Source: Paenarthrobacter sp. PH39-S1
GTDB lineage: Bacteria > Actinomycetota > Actinomycetes > Actinomycetales > Micrococcaceae
DNA: 64,000 nt
Direction: 5' to 3'
Assembly (NCBI RefSeq): GCF_030063245.1
Contig: NZ_JASISR010000008.1
Coordinates: 62,001 to 126,000, forward strand
Both the position numbers and the translations under genes were made by a program. Shown here piece by piece: positions 49,071 to 57,812 of the stretch. Each line of letters begins with the position of its first letter. The first letter of the stretch is position 1. The notes below the pieces were generated by a model. That model saw only the letters and a program-made list of their open reading frames with translations. It was not told the DNA's origin and did no database searches.

Positions 49071-49376
49071 TTAGTCGCCTTCGGTAAGGTACTTCTCGCC
49101 ACTTTCTGATTCATGGCTAGTAAACTTTTTGTCCATTTCGGCCATCGACGCTGCTTCTGCCTCGCTCGGGGGCTTTACCGGGTCGTCGCTTGCCGAACGA
49201 TCCGCATCACCGAAAATCGCTCCAAGGCCCTTGGCATCCTGAGTTACTTCACCCGGTGCCAATTCCTCGGAGGATCCGCGCCGGTTTTCATCTTCTCCCT
49301 GGGCTGCGGAACGGGCTCCGGAAGAACCTTGGACGGGGAGAGGAGGCTCTTCCCCGCGGTCGTCCTGACTCGCCAT
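49071..49376 (-). CDS. Hydrophilic hypothetical protein
   Basis: A 101-residue acidic, low-complexity protein (MASQDDRGEEPPLP...EKYLTEGD), probably disordered; no domain is recognised. GGAAGGA 7 nt upstream supports the ATG at 49376, although the frame continues upstream. It lies between idi and pfkA on the opposite strand to both. Codon use looks like that of its neighbours. Confidence 0.6.
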   Translation of the reverse strand: MASQDDRGEEPPLPVQGSSGARSAAQGEDENRRGSSEELAPGEVTQDAKGLGAIFGDADRSASDDPVKPPSEAEAASMAEMDKKFTSHESESGEKYLTEGD

Positions 49377-49493
49377 ATCATGATCCTTCCAATCCCATTG
49401 AGTGGAGCTTGAAACCTCATGATAACAATTCAATCGTGAGCGGGCTCTCCTGGGCTGAGATTGGACATACAGCGTCCGCGCGCCGGACCCGAG

Positions 49494-49521
49494 TTGCCCG
49501 CGTCACACGACCGTCTAGACT
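49494..49521 (+). promoter_or_regulatory. Candidate pfkA promoter
   Basis: TTGCCC (49494-49499) and TAGACT (49516-49521) are 16 bp apart, about 65 nt before pfkA. The -10 hexamer is the one seen before tuf, tRNA-Trp and thyA. Confidence 0.45.
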
Positions 49522-49587
49522 CGTTGGAAGAGCTCAACGGAGTGCTCGGCATCCTTGACCACTCCTCCCGAAGGACTTGCGCCAAAT

Positions 49588-50613
49588 ATGAAAATCGGAA
49601 TTCTCACCAGCGGCGGCGACTGCCCCGGGCTCAACGCTGTGATCCGCGGTGCCGTACTGAAGGGCATCAAAATCCATGGGCAGGAATTTGTCGGTTTCCG
49701 CGACGGCTGGCGCGGCGTCGTCGAGGGCGACATCATGGACCTGCCGCGGCAAAGTGTCCGCGGTATTTCCAAGCAGGGTGGCACTATTCTGGGAACCTCG
49801 CGCACCAATCCGTTCGAGGGTAACGGCGGTTCCGATGTCATCAAGGCGCACATGGACCGGATGGGGATCGACGCGATCATTGCGATCGGCGGTGAGGGCA
49901 CCCTTGCAGCGGCCAAACGGCTCACCGACGCAGGATTGAAGATTGTCGGTGTGCCGAAAACCGTTGACAATGATCTGGACGCGACGGACTACACCTTCGG
50001 CTTTGACACCGCTGTCCAAATCGCGACGGAAGCGATCGACAGGCTCCGCACTACCGGCGAATCTCATCATCGCTGCATGATTGCCGAGGTGATGGGCCGG
50101 CATGTGGGCTGGATTGCGTTGCACGCAGGCATGGCCTCCGGCGCCCACGCAATCCTCATCCCCGAACAGCCCATCAGCATGGAACAAATCACAGACTGGG
50201 TCGACGAAGCCCACGAACGCGGCAGGGCGCCTCTGGTTGTGGTGGCGGAAGGCTTCGTCACCACGGACATGGAGTCACCCCATTCGGAACGGGGGCTGGA
50301 CACCTTCGGCCGGCCGCGACTAGGCGGAATCGCCGATCAGCTGGCCCCTGCGATCGAGGAACGGACCGGAATCGAAACCCGGGCCACCATCCTCGGCCAC
50401 ATTCAGCGCGGCGGTGTGCCTTCGGCCTTTGATCGCGTCCTGGCCACCCGCTTGGGCATGGCGGCCATTGATTCGGTGGTCGACGGCATGTGGGGAACCA
50501 TGGTCTCCCTCACCGGCACCGAAATTGACCATGTCCCGTTCGACAAGGCGCTGGGCAACCTTAAGACGGTTCCGCAGCACCGCTATGACGAGGCCGCCAT
50601 CCTCTTCGGCTGA
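49588..50613 (+). CDS. pfkA: 6-phosphofructokinase
   Basis: Glycolytic kinase, 341 residues. TSGGDCPGLNAVIRG near the N-terminus, IGGEGTLAAA, GVPKTVDNDLDATDYTFGFDTA (split here) and ILGHIQRGGVPSAFDR are the family signatures. GGEGT has the Gly characteristic of ATP users, while PKTVDND has the Lys found in pyrophosphate users; group III actinobacterial enzymes combine both and are usually ATP-dependent. The start at 49588 fits the family; AAGGA is 13 nt upstream. It stands alone. Confidence 0.94.
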   Translation: MKIGILTSGGDCPGLNAVIRGAVLKGIKIHGQEFVGFRDGWRGVVEGDIMDLPRQSVRGISKQGGTILGTSRTNPFEGNGGSDVIKAHMDRMGIDAIIAIGGEGTLAAAKRLTDAGLKIVGVPKTVDNDLDATDYTFGFDTAVQIATEAIDRLRTTGESHHRCMIAEVMGRHVGWIALHAGMASGAHAILIPEQPISMEQITDWVDEAHERGRAPLVVVAEGFVTTDMESPHSERGLDTFGRPRLGGIADQLAPAIEERTGIETRATILGHIQRGGVPSAFDRVLATRLGMAAIDSVVDGMWGTMVSLTGTEIDHVPFDKALGNLKTVPQHRYDEAAILFG

Positions 50614-50672
50614 TTCCGATCGGATCCCGACCCGACATGATTCCATCAGAGCGGATGTGAGACCGTGGAAAC

Positions 50673-51380
50673 ATGAGTTTTGACGAGGGCAGCATTCCCA
50701 TCGTGCAGCTGGCGTGGGAACGGCGGCTCGGATTGCACGACGGCGCCATCGGCCGCGCCGCTGAAACGGACACCGGCAGGGTGGTTAAGTGCGACGACGA
50801 CGCCGTTACCCTAAGCTTCATCCGACTCTGGGGCCGCTCGCTGCTGGTGGGCCCCGGCTGGGTCGTCGATGCTGCCGCCGGTTTCACCGACGCCGAACTC
50901 ACAGATCACGCCACCCTGCTCGGCTTGACTCGTGCTTATGGCGGCCACGGCCTCGGTACGGCGTCCCTGTATTTCGCCGATGACCTCCCCTTGGTCCAGC
51001 CAGCCACTGAACTCGCTGTCTCGGCGGGCAATCCGGCGGCCGTCCGGCTCGAATTGCAGTGCCCTCCGGATGACGCGAATGAGATAAGGCTGGGCACCTT
51101 GGAACATAAGTTCACGTTGATGAACGAAGACGTTCCGTTGGCCTGCGGTGCCTATACCGAGTGGCAGGGCCTGCTGGCCAGGCTCGGAGTTCTGGTCGCT
51201 CCGGACCAACGGCGCCAGGGCTGGGGTCTATTGGCCGCGTCGGTGGCCGCGCACGAGGCGCTGGCCTCTGGACTGATCCTGCAATGGCGGGCCGACGTGA
51301 GCAATTTTGCGTCCAATGCCCTGGCCCGCTCGCTGGGTCTGGAATGGGCCGGGACCCAGCCATCCGTCCGGCTGGGCTGA
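50673..51380 (+). CDS. GNAT family N-acetyltransferase
   Basis: A 235-residue protein. The C-terminal part has VLVAPDQRRQGWGLLAASVAA, the acetyl-CoA loop, and SNFASNALARSLGLEWAGTQ, typical of GNAT. The N-terminal 150 residues are less conserved and may be a second, degenerate fold. The substrate is not known. It follows pfkA by 59 nt on the same strand. Confidence 0.8.
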   Translation: MSFDEGSIPIVQLAWERRLGLHDGAIGRAAETDTGRVVKCDDDAVTLSFIRLWGRSLLVGPGWVVDAAAGFTDAELTDHATLLGLTRAYGGHGLGTASLYFADDLPLVQPATELAVSAGNPAAVRLELQCPPDDANEIRLGTLEHKFTLMNEDVPLACGAYTEWQGLLARLGVLVAPDQRRQGWGLLAASVAAHEALASGLILQWRADVSNFASNALARSLGLEWAGTQPSVRLG

Positions 51381-51469
51381 TCCGACTCCTCGCGGGCTGA
51401 GCGCACCGCCAGTGGACTGACCGGCCACCGCGCGGCGACCGCGCAGCCCGCCCCTAACCGGCCGGCCGG

Positions 51470-53065
51470 CTACTCGGCGTCTACAGGGACGGCCACGTGC
51501 CTTCCGGATCGGGCAGCGCGGGCATTGCCCTCCCCCGCTGACGGCCCCACTGGCACGGCCGCGCCGCCGTCGGCCTTTACAGCGCTCTGGCCGCTGCCAC
51601 CGTCCCAGTTTCCGACCGGCTTCGGCTTGGCCAGGAACATCGCCACCGCGGCGCCAAGGATAATGACAGCGGCGGGCAGCATGACGGACTGGCCCATGGC
51701 CGTGGAGAAGCCGGCATGAAGCACCTGCGGCAGGCTCCCGGAGAACTCCATCGAATTGCTTTGTCCGGTGGCGCCGGGAATCTTCGGCAGCTCCGCCGAC
51801 AGCCGCGCCTGCATCAGCGCAGCGATCGCGGCACTGCCGAGGACGGCACCGACCTGGCGGGTGGTGTTGTAAATCCCGGCACCGGCACCGGCCTCACGCG
51901 GCCCCAGATTGCGGGTTGCTGTGGTGGAAAGCGGCGCCCAGATCCCCGCGTTCGCCAGCCCCAGCACGGCACTTGGCAGCAGGAACAACCAGATGGACGT
52001 ATCCGGTGCCATCAAAGCCGCGTTCCAGAACAGCGCAACGGCCATCAGCGCCAGCCCCGCGGACGCGATATATTTCGGGTTGACCCGATCCACGAGCCTG
52101 CCCACCACGGGGGCCAGCCCGCCTGAGATCAGCGCCATCGGCACCATCATCAGGGCCGATTGGGTCGGGGTCAGCCCGCGGACCAGCTGGTAGTAGAAGA
52201 TCAGGGGAAGGCTCATGGCGGTAATGCTGAAGCCCACGGTGGTGATGGCGATGTTGGCCAGCGAGAAGTTGCGTTCGCGGAACAGCTGCAGTGGAAGCAG
52301 CGGCTCGCCCTTGTTCAGCGCCTGCCAGATCACGAAGAGTACCAGCACGGCGATGCCGGCACTAATGAGCCCCCAGACGCTGATGACGCCGGTGATGGTC
52401 CCCCAGTTGTAGGTGCTCCCTTCCTGGATTCCGAAGACCAGCAGGAACATGCCGACGGCGCTGAGCACCACGCCCACAATGTCGAACCTGTGCGGGTGCG
52501 TGCTCAGCGTCGGCACCAGCCGCCAGGCCAGCACGAAGCCGACGATGCCGATGGGAACGTTGATGAAGAAAATCCATTCCCAGCCCAGCCCGTCCACCAG
52601 CACCCCGCCCAGGATCGGCCCCACCAGGGTGGCGACGCCGGCCGTGGCACCCCACAGCCCCATCGCCTGCCCGCGGCGGTCCGGCGGGAAGATCCGCGTG
52701 ATGACCGCCATGGTCTGCGGTGTCATCAGTGCAGCGCCCAGACCCTGCACCGCCCGTGCGGTGATCAGCATGGTGATATCACCGGACAGGCCACACCAGA
52801 GCGAGGCAAGGGTGAAGACCACCAGACCGGCCAGGTAAAGATTCTTCGGGCCGAAGCGGTCACCCAGGCGGCCGGTGATCAGCAAAGGCACCGCGTACGC
52901 CAGCAGGTAGGCGCTCGTCACCCAGATGACGGAATTAATATCCGCGTGCAGACCATCCATAATGGCCGGATTGGCCACCGAAACAATGGTCGTGTCGATC
53001 AGAATCATAAAAAAGCCGATCACCAGCGACCAGAGGGCCGGCCACGGCCGTTTCACGTTTTCCAC
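51470..53065 (-). CDS. DHA2-type multidrug MFS transporter
   Basis: A 531-residue, 14-segment exporter of the EmrB/QacA class. LIDTTIVSVANPAIM and GRLGDRFGPKNLYLAG are the diagnostic motifs, and WGATAGVATLVGPILGGVLV is motif C. A hydrophilic C-terminus follows. It lies 20 nt after a PadR-type regulator, whose own promoter would drive both genes; export of a toxic compound sensed by the regulator is the usual scheme. Confidence 0.92.
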   Translation of the reverse strand: MENVKRPWPALWSLVIGFFMILIDTTIVSVANPAIMDGLHADINSVIWVTSAYLLAYAVPLLITGRLGDRFGPKNLYLAGLVVFTLASLWCGLSGDITMLITARAVQGLGAALMTPQTMAVITRIFPPDRRGQAMGLWGATAGVATLVGPILGGVLVDGLGWEWIFFINVPIGIVGFVLAWRLVPTLSTHPHRFDIVGVVLSAVGMFLLVFGIQEGSTYNWGTITGVISVWGLISAGIAVLVLFVIWQALNKGEPLLPLQLFRERNFSLANIAITTVGFSITAMSLPLIFYYQLVRGLTPTQSALMMVPMALISGGLAPVVGRLVDRVNPKYIASAGLALMAVALFWNAALMAPDTSIWLFLLPSAVLGLANAGIWAPLSTTATRNLGPREAGAGAGIYNTTRQVGAVLGSAAIAALMQARLSAELPKIPGATGQSNSMEFSGSLPQVLHAGFSTAMGQSVMLPAAVIILGAAVAMFLAKPKPVGNWDGGSGQSAVKADGGAAVPVGPSAGEGNARAARSGRHVAVPVDAE

Positions 53066-53085
53066 TGTGCTCCTTGGGAAAGGAC

Positions 53086-53649
53086 CTACCAGCCAAGGCT
53101 GCCGGTCTTGATGTCTTTTTGCAGGCCGCGGACCCAGTCAATCTCCGCCCGCAGCATGGTCATTTGATATGAAAGATCGATCCAGTATTTCTTTGCCACG
53201 TTTTTTTCCGTGACGATCCGTTCGCCGTGGACCAGTCGGGTCAGCTGTCCCTCCAGCGCGGCGACGCGCTCCTCCAGTAGTTCGACGACGTCGTCCCCCG
53301 GCAGGTTGTGCGCTTCAGCGACACCCAGTGGGAAGCTGGGGTATTCGTTGACCGGGGTGGCCAGCAGATCCCGGAGCCGAACCGACAGCGCTTCCCGTCC
53401 GGGCCCGGAAATTTCGTAGCTGGTCCGTTCCGGACGGTTCCCTTCCCGGTCTGTACCGGCCGCCCTGACCAGCCCCTGCTCTTCCAACCGCCCGACACAG
53501 TGGTACAGCGTTCCCGGGCGGATCTTGAGCAGCCGATCCTCGCTGCGCGCCATCAGCAACTGGTACATCTCGTACGGGTGCATGGGCCGCTCGGCCAGCA
53601 GGGCCAGGGCGGCAACCGACAACGGATTGAGGGCGGAGGAACGAGGCAT
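53086..53649 (-). CDS. PadR family transcriptional regulator
   Basis: A 187-residue PadR protein: winged helix in AALALLAERPMHPYEMYQLL and KIRPGTLYHCVGRLEEQGLV, then a C-terminal helical dimerisation part (YWIDLSYQMTMLRAEIDWV). The start at 53649 (MPRSSALNP) has CAGGAGC 9 nt upstream; the frame is open 16 codons further. It probably represses itself and the downstream exporter. Confidence 0.9.
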   Translation of the reverse strand: MPRSSALNPLSVAALALLAERPMHPYEMYQLLMARSEDRLLKIRPGTLYHCVGRLEEQGLVRAAGTDREGNRPERTSYEISGPGREALSVRLRDLLATPVNEYPSFPLGVAEAHNLPGDDVVELLEERVAALEGQLTRLVHGERIVTEKNVAKKYWIDLSYQMTMLRAEIDWVRGLQKDIKTGSLGW

Positions 53650-53761
53650 GTCTGCTGCTCCTGGAGGTGGTTGGGCGGCATTTGGGCCGAGTGGCACGCG
53701 GACCAGCTGGTCCGAAATGAGGCGGCGGGACTTACCGGGGGCCAGGCTGCTCGTTGAGGAT

Positions 53762-53803
53762 TATTCCAGATAGAATATACAGCGGTCTTTGTCGTTCCCG
53801 CAA
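53762..53803 (-). promoter_or_regulatory. padR promoter with overlapping palindromic operator
   Basis: TTGCGG (53803-53798) and TATATT (53779-53774) on the minus strand are 18 bp apart. TATTC (53762-53766) and GAATA (53773-53777), 6 bp apart, form an inverted repeat over the -10 and start region, a good operator for autoregulation. The leader would be about 115 nt. Confidence 0.6.
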
Positions 53804-53866
53804 CCCGCAGATTGCCAAGCATGCATCTTGTCATGATTCTCCGGGAGCACGGCGGGGTTGTGCCCG

Positions 53867-54979
53867 TTAGCGCGGCACCCGAAGGAAACCGGTCTGGCGG
53901 CCAACGACCTGCCCGGCGTCGGGGGCCACGATCGTTTCCTGAGCCGCCACGTATTTTTCCCCGGCATCGAGCACCGTCAGTTCCGCGGCGGGATCCACGG
54001 TCCGCTTGATCACGGCCAGCGCGATCGGACCCATCTCGAAGTGCTGGGCCACCGAGGTCACCGTTCCCACCTGGCGTTCCCCAAGGAGCACAGCGCTGCC
54101 GGCCGCGGGCAGCGTGTGCTGCGAGCCGTCCAGCTGCAGGAACACCAGCCGGCGGGGCGGATGACCCAGGTTGTGGACCCGGGCCACCGTTTCCTGGCCC
54201 TTGTAACAACCCTTGGCCAGGTGCACCGCGGTGCGCAGCAGGTCCAGCTCATGCGGGATCGTCTTATCGTCGGTCTCGGCGCCCAGACGCGGCCGCCAGG
54301 CGGCGATCCGCAGCGCCTCGGCGGCCCACGATCCGGCCAGCGGCCGTACCCCCACGGCCGCATCAAGATCTGCCATCGGGATCAGGTATTCGAACCAGCT
54401 GCGGTCCAGCCCGGGGTGTGACTCCTCGGGAACCGCGGTGTAAGCGAAACCGCCGGGAGCAATGTGCGGCCACGGATCGCGCCAACAGAGACGTTCGGAC
54501 CACTCAGTCACCGGATTCACCGTGCCGGCCACGGCCCAAAGCCCGGAAACGTCAGCGACCTCGACGCGCAGCATAAACCTCATGCCGGTCAGCCATGCGG
54601 CCAGCGGCGCCGCCTCGGCTGCTTCGACAATCAGCCAGGTGGTGGCGCCGTCGTCGAGCACCCGCACGTCATGCTCAATCCGTCCCTGAATACTGAGCAG
54701 CAGCAGCTCCGTGCTTACCCCGGGCGCCAGATCGGTCAGCTGCGCAGAGGAGAGCGTATTGAGCCAGCTGAGCCGGTCAGGGCCGGAAACCGTCACCACG
54801 CCGCGGTGGGAAAGGTCGACGACGGCGGTGAGGTTCTTTCCCTGCGCGGCGGCGACGTGCACGCCAGCCAGCAGGCGCTGTTCACGGTATGGATCACCGT
54901 AGTGGGCGGCAACGCCGGCGTCCAGACCACCGGCCTCGACGGCGCCCGGGCGCCGCAACAGAGTGCTGTTATACGTCAT
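53867..54979 (-). CDS. ygfZ: YgfZ/GcvT-domain folate-binding protein
   Basis: A 370-residue protein of the YgfZ family, which uses tetrahydrofolate in iron-sulfur cluster repair or assembly. The hallmark KGCYKGQETVARVHNLGHPP includes the essential cysteine. VDLSHRGVVTVSGPDRLSWL is the N-terminal folate-binding segment. It is followed on the same strand by nothing and preceded by the nitrobindin gene 78 nt upstream. Confidence 0.9.
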   Translation of the reverse strand: MTYNSTLLRRPGAVEAGGLDAGVAAHYGDPYREQRLLAGVHVAAAQGKNLTAVVDLSHRGVVTVSGPDRLSWLNTLSSAQLTDLAPGVSTELLLLSIQGRIEHDVRVLDDGATTWLIVEAAEAAPLAAWLTGMRFMLRVEVADVSGLWAVAGTVNPVTEWSERLCWRDPWPHIAPGGFAYTAVPEESHPGLDRSWFEYLIPMADLDAAVGVRPLAGSWAAEALRIAAWRPRLGAETDDKTIPHELDLLRTAVHLAKGCYKGQETVARVHNLGHPPRRLVFLQLDGSQHTLPAAGSAVLLGERQVGTVTSVAQHFEMGPIALAVIKRTVDPAAELTVLDAGEKYVAAQETIVAPDAGQVVGRQTGFLRVPR

Positions 54980-55057
54980 GTTGGCCTAACGCTTCCGTCG
55001 GGACCGGTATTCCGCCACGGTACGGCGCCAACGGCTTGCCACACCACGGCGGGCAGC

Positions 55058-55678
55058 TCAGTCATCATTTTTTGGGGCAGGATTGCATCTCTTCAGGATC
55101 GCGGAGGCATGGGCCTCCAGGGAGCTGCCCTGCGCGGCAACGTCCCAACGCCAGAACAGGTCGCCGTTGACCAGGCCAAAAATCCGGGTGGCCGCACTGT
55201 AATCCTTCGAGCCGGCCCCGCGCATCACAGCATCAGTGGCGAGCTGGATCTGCGGACCCTTGATCTGGCCGTAATAGAGCTCCGCAATGCCACCAGGATG
55301 AATAATGTTCGCCATGATGTCAAAACCGCCGTCGGCATTACGCAGTCTTTCCACCTCGTCCGCCGTCGTCAAGGCGGGGACAATATCCGCCGGGATCAGG
55401 CCGGGACCGCCGTCCGCGTCATTAAGCTGGCGGTCCAAGGACCAGAATCCGGTCTCCACCGATAGGGGGCGCAACTGCAGGCCGTCTTCGTCGGTGAGCC
55501 AACTGCGGGCCGTGTACTGCAGATAGGGCAGGCCGTTGGTCTCAAAGGAAACCAGCTGGGAAAAATACTCTGACTCGGCCTCGCCGGTGCCCAACCTTCC
55601 GCTGCCGCGCCATTGCCCCAACAGCCAGGAGAGCGGGACCAACTCGGGCGTTAGATCCGTTGGAATCTCGATCGGCAC
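55058..55678 (-). CDS. Nitrobindin-like FABP-domain protein
   Basis: A 206-residue beta-barrel protein of the nitrobindin (DUF1794/THAP4-like) type. The signature LLGQWRGSGRLG (residues 19-30) and the C-terminal His in LEAHASAIL, the expected haem ligand, are present. Such proteins bind ferric haem and act on nitric oxide or peroxynitrite. It precedes ygfZ and follows the 37-residue membrane protein by 45 nt. Confidence 0.85.
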   Translation of the reverse strand: MPIEIPTDLTPELVPLSWLLGQWRGSGRLGTGEAESEYFSQLVSFETNGLPYLQYTARSWLTDEDGLQLRPLSVETGFWSLDRQLNDADGGPGLIPADIVPALTTADEVERLRNADGGFDIMANIIHPGGIAELYYGQIKGPQIQLATDAVMRGAGSKDYSAATRIFGLVNGDLFWRWDVAAQGSSLEAHASAILKRCNPAPKNDD

Positions 55679-55723
55679 GGTGCTACCTCCGCCACTATGT
55701 CATGCGGACAAGGCCGCCGCTGT

Positions 55724-55837
55724 TTACTGCTGGCCCTTGAAGAGACGCCACAGAACGAGAACGGCAAACCATGCCATCGCCAGACCGGCGATGACCAGCA
55801 GACATATGTAGAAAATTTCCAAACCCAGTATCGACAT
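55724..55837 (-). CDS. 37-residue single-pass membrane protein
   Basis: A small ORF, MSILGLEIFYICLLVIAG and on to VLWRLFKGQQ, with one membrane helix of about 25 residues and a short basic C-terminus. AGGA 7 nt upstream of the ATG (55837) and the strongly hydrophobic composition support translation. It lies between the nitrobindin gene and the larger membrane protein. No family is known to me. Confidence 0.65.
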   Translation of the reverse strand: MSILGLEIFYICLLVIAGLAMAWFAVLVLWRLFKGQQ

Positions 55838-55866
55838 GTCGTCATCCTATCGCGAAGTTCAGGGCC

Positions 55867-56601
55867 CTACGTTATCAGCAGCTTGTCAATGAAATACACC
55901 AGCGCGCCCAAGGCTCCCAACGGGGCGATGCCCATCGCGATGGCGCCCTGGAAGTTCCGCGGCCGCCCCGCGGTACCCGCCAGGCGCCGGAAACTCATCA
56001 GCACCGCGGCCACGGCGGCGCCGATCACCGCGGCCTCCAGGACATGGAGCTCGGAGAACAGCAGGGCCGCCAATGGTCCGGCGAGGGCGGCTAGAAGTAT
56101 GGCCAACGGGGCAATCACCCGATCCGGCCAGCTGATCATGCCGATCAGCAGGGCCACGAGTGCGCTGACCCCGGCAATGAGCGTCATCGCGGTGTCGCCG
56201 GTGAACCGGTGCGCAGCAATCCAGCCGGAGCCCAGCCCCGCCAGCAGCACCCCCGCACTGGCCCCAAGCGTCGATTCCAGCCGGTGGCTTTGCCCCGTGC
56301 CGCGGATCAGCTGGACCACAAAGACCGCCCCGATGCCAAGGGCAAGGAAGACCGGAAGCCAGATCAGATAGCCGGGCCCCGGGGAGACGGCCGCAGCGAC
56401 GGCGCCGCACGTTCCAACCAGCGTGATCACGGTACCGAGCGTCTTCTTCGCCGGGATGCTCAGGTAGTGCGGCCAGCCGAAGCCGAAGAGCACGGAGACC
56501 AGGATCCCCGCGGCAAGTGAAAGCCCCAGCGCTCCATACGAGCTGGCGATGATGATGGCAAGGGCCACTACGCCGGCTATACCCATCGTCCACGTTTTCA
56601 C
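55867..56601 (-). CDS. Multi-pass membrane protein of unknown function
   Basis: A 244-residue integral membrane protein with about eight segments and almost no charged loops. IAGVVALAIIIASSYGALGL and GWPHYLSIPAKKTLGTVITL are at the N-terminus. It may belong to a permease-like family found near glnR/mshD in Micrococcaceae. The start is GTG at 56601, with AGGA 7 nt upstream; an in-frame ATG 33 codons earlier lacks a ribosome-binding site. It is divergent from glnR. Confidence 0.7.
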   Translation of the reverse strand: MKTWTMGIAGVVALAIIIASSYGALGLSLAAGILVSVLFGFGWPHYLSIPAKKTLGTVITLVGTCGAVAAAVSPGPGYLIWLPVFLALGIGAVFVVQLIRGTGQSHRLESTLGASAGVLLAGLGSGWIAAHRFTGDTAMTLIAGVSALVALLIGMISWPDRVIAPLAILLAALAGPLAALLFSELHVLEAAVIGAAVAAVLMSFRRLAGTAGRPRNFQGAIAMGIAPLGALGALVYFIDKLLIT

Positions 56602-56771
56602 AGTCCAATCCTGCCCTATGCGGGGGATGTCTGCCGGACCCGCGGTATAGCGGCGCGGCGGAGCCATCCGCCGTCCATGCCAGTACACTATGAAAAACAT
56701 CCCGCGCCGAGGGCCATGAACGGCGGCGCGGGAACCGCCCGATGATGCGCGCTGAGCACATTGGAGGAAGC

Positions 56772-57470
56772 ATGTCCCAGATCCTATTACTGACCAACAG
56801 CAACGGCTCGTCGGTGGATATCCTGCCTGCCTTGGAACTTCTCAGCCACCGGGTTCATATTCTCCCCGCGGTTCCCACCGCTCTGCTGGACACTGAACCG
56901 TGCGATATCGTCATGCTCGATGCCCGCAAGGACTTGGCAGGCTCCCGGTCATTGACCCAGCTCCTACGGACCACCGGGCTGGACACACCCCTGATACTGA
57001 TTCTCACCGAGGGTGGCATGGCCGCGGTTTCCGCCACCTGGGCCGCAGACGACATTGTGCTCGATTCGGCCGGCCCCGCGGAAGTGGAGGCACGGTTGCG
57101 ACTGGCCCTGGCACGCTCCGGGGCATCGGATGAGGCGGTCCCGGCCGAAATCCGCGCCGCCGGAGTGGTCATTGATGAAAACAGCTACACAGCCCGGGTC
57201 AACGGCGCCGTGCTGAACCTGACCTACAAGGAATTCGAACTGCTGAAGTACCTGGCCCAGCATCCCGGGCGGGTGTTCACACGTGTCCAACTTCTCAACG
57301 AGGTCTGGGGCTACGACTACTACGGAGGCACCCGGACCGTTGATGTGCATGTCAGGCGACTACGGGCGAAGCTCGGCTCGGATCACGAAAATCTGATCGG
57401 CACGGTCCGCAATGTCGGCTACCGGCTATCGACTGCCCGGATGCCGGATGAAGAACTCGCGGAAGCGTAA
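56772..57470 (+). CDS. glnR: Orphan OmpR-family regulator GlnR
   Basis: A 232-residue response-regulator-like protein. The N-terminal receiver domain has Asp50 and Arg52 ([10 protein letters not shown]) but lacks the usual phosphorylation pocket acids, as in GlnR, which dimerises without phosphorylation. The C-terminal winged helix reads [20 protein letters not shown] and [17 protein letters not shown]. GlnR controls nitrogen genes in actinobacteria. The linkage glnR-mshD matches M. tuberculosis. GGAGG 4 nt upstream fixes the ATG at 56772; the frame begins 10 codons earlier. Confidence 0.9.
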   Translation: MSQILLLTNSNGSSVDILPALELLSHRVHILPAVPTALLDTEPCDIVMLDARKDLAGSRSLTQLLRTTGLDTPLILILTEGGMAAVSATWAADDIVLDSAGPAEVEARLRLALARSGASDEAVPAEIRAAGVVIDENSYTARVNGAVLNLTYKEFELLKYLAQHPGRVFTRVQLLNEVWGYDYYGGTRTVDVHVRRLRAKLGSDHENLIGTVRNVGYRLSTARMPDEELAEA

Positions 57471-57587
57471 GGAACCGGTGCTCCGAATAGCCGCCGGTTC
57501 ATTTGGCTGCTTGGTGGAGGACATACGGGTTGAACGTATCGAAGGCACCCCGGTGGTGCATCCCCCTCGGCTTGGCCGGCGCCGGGT

Positions 57588-57644
57588 CCGTCCGCTCAGT
57601 AGTTCCTTAGCGGACGGTCGTCATGGGGCCTGGTCAAGTTGACC
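57588..57644 (+). terminator. glnR terminator hairpin and adjacent palindrome
   Basis: CCGTCCGCT (57588-57596) pairs with AGCGGACGG (57609-57617) over 9 bp, with a 12-nt loop, about 120 nt after glnR. Immediately downstream GGTCAAGTTGACC (57632-57644) is a perfect 6-1-6 palindrome that could be a regulator site. A further GAACCGG/CCGGTTC pair lies just after the glnR stop. The rest of 57471-57812 shows no gene. Confidence 0.5.
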
Positions 57645-57800
57645 TGTTCACTCTAGAGCAGTTTCGCGGCAATCCGCAAATGCCCCAAACGGCTGGCGAC
57701 AGCATGGAGAACAGCACAGGCAACAGCATGCCGGACAACGGAGATGACGTCCGCATAGCCGGCGGCGCCGTCGTTCCTCGCCAGTACCGGTGCCGGGCAC

Positions 57801-57806
57801 TAGGCT
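57801..57806 (+). promoter_or_regulatory. -10 box placing the mshD start at the transcript 5' end
   Basis: TAGGCT ends exactly 6 nt before the mshD ATG, and there is no Shine-Dalgarno. This arrangement implies a leaderless mRNA. The -35 is weak. Confidence 0.5.
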
Positions 57807-57812
57807 TTGTCC

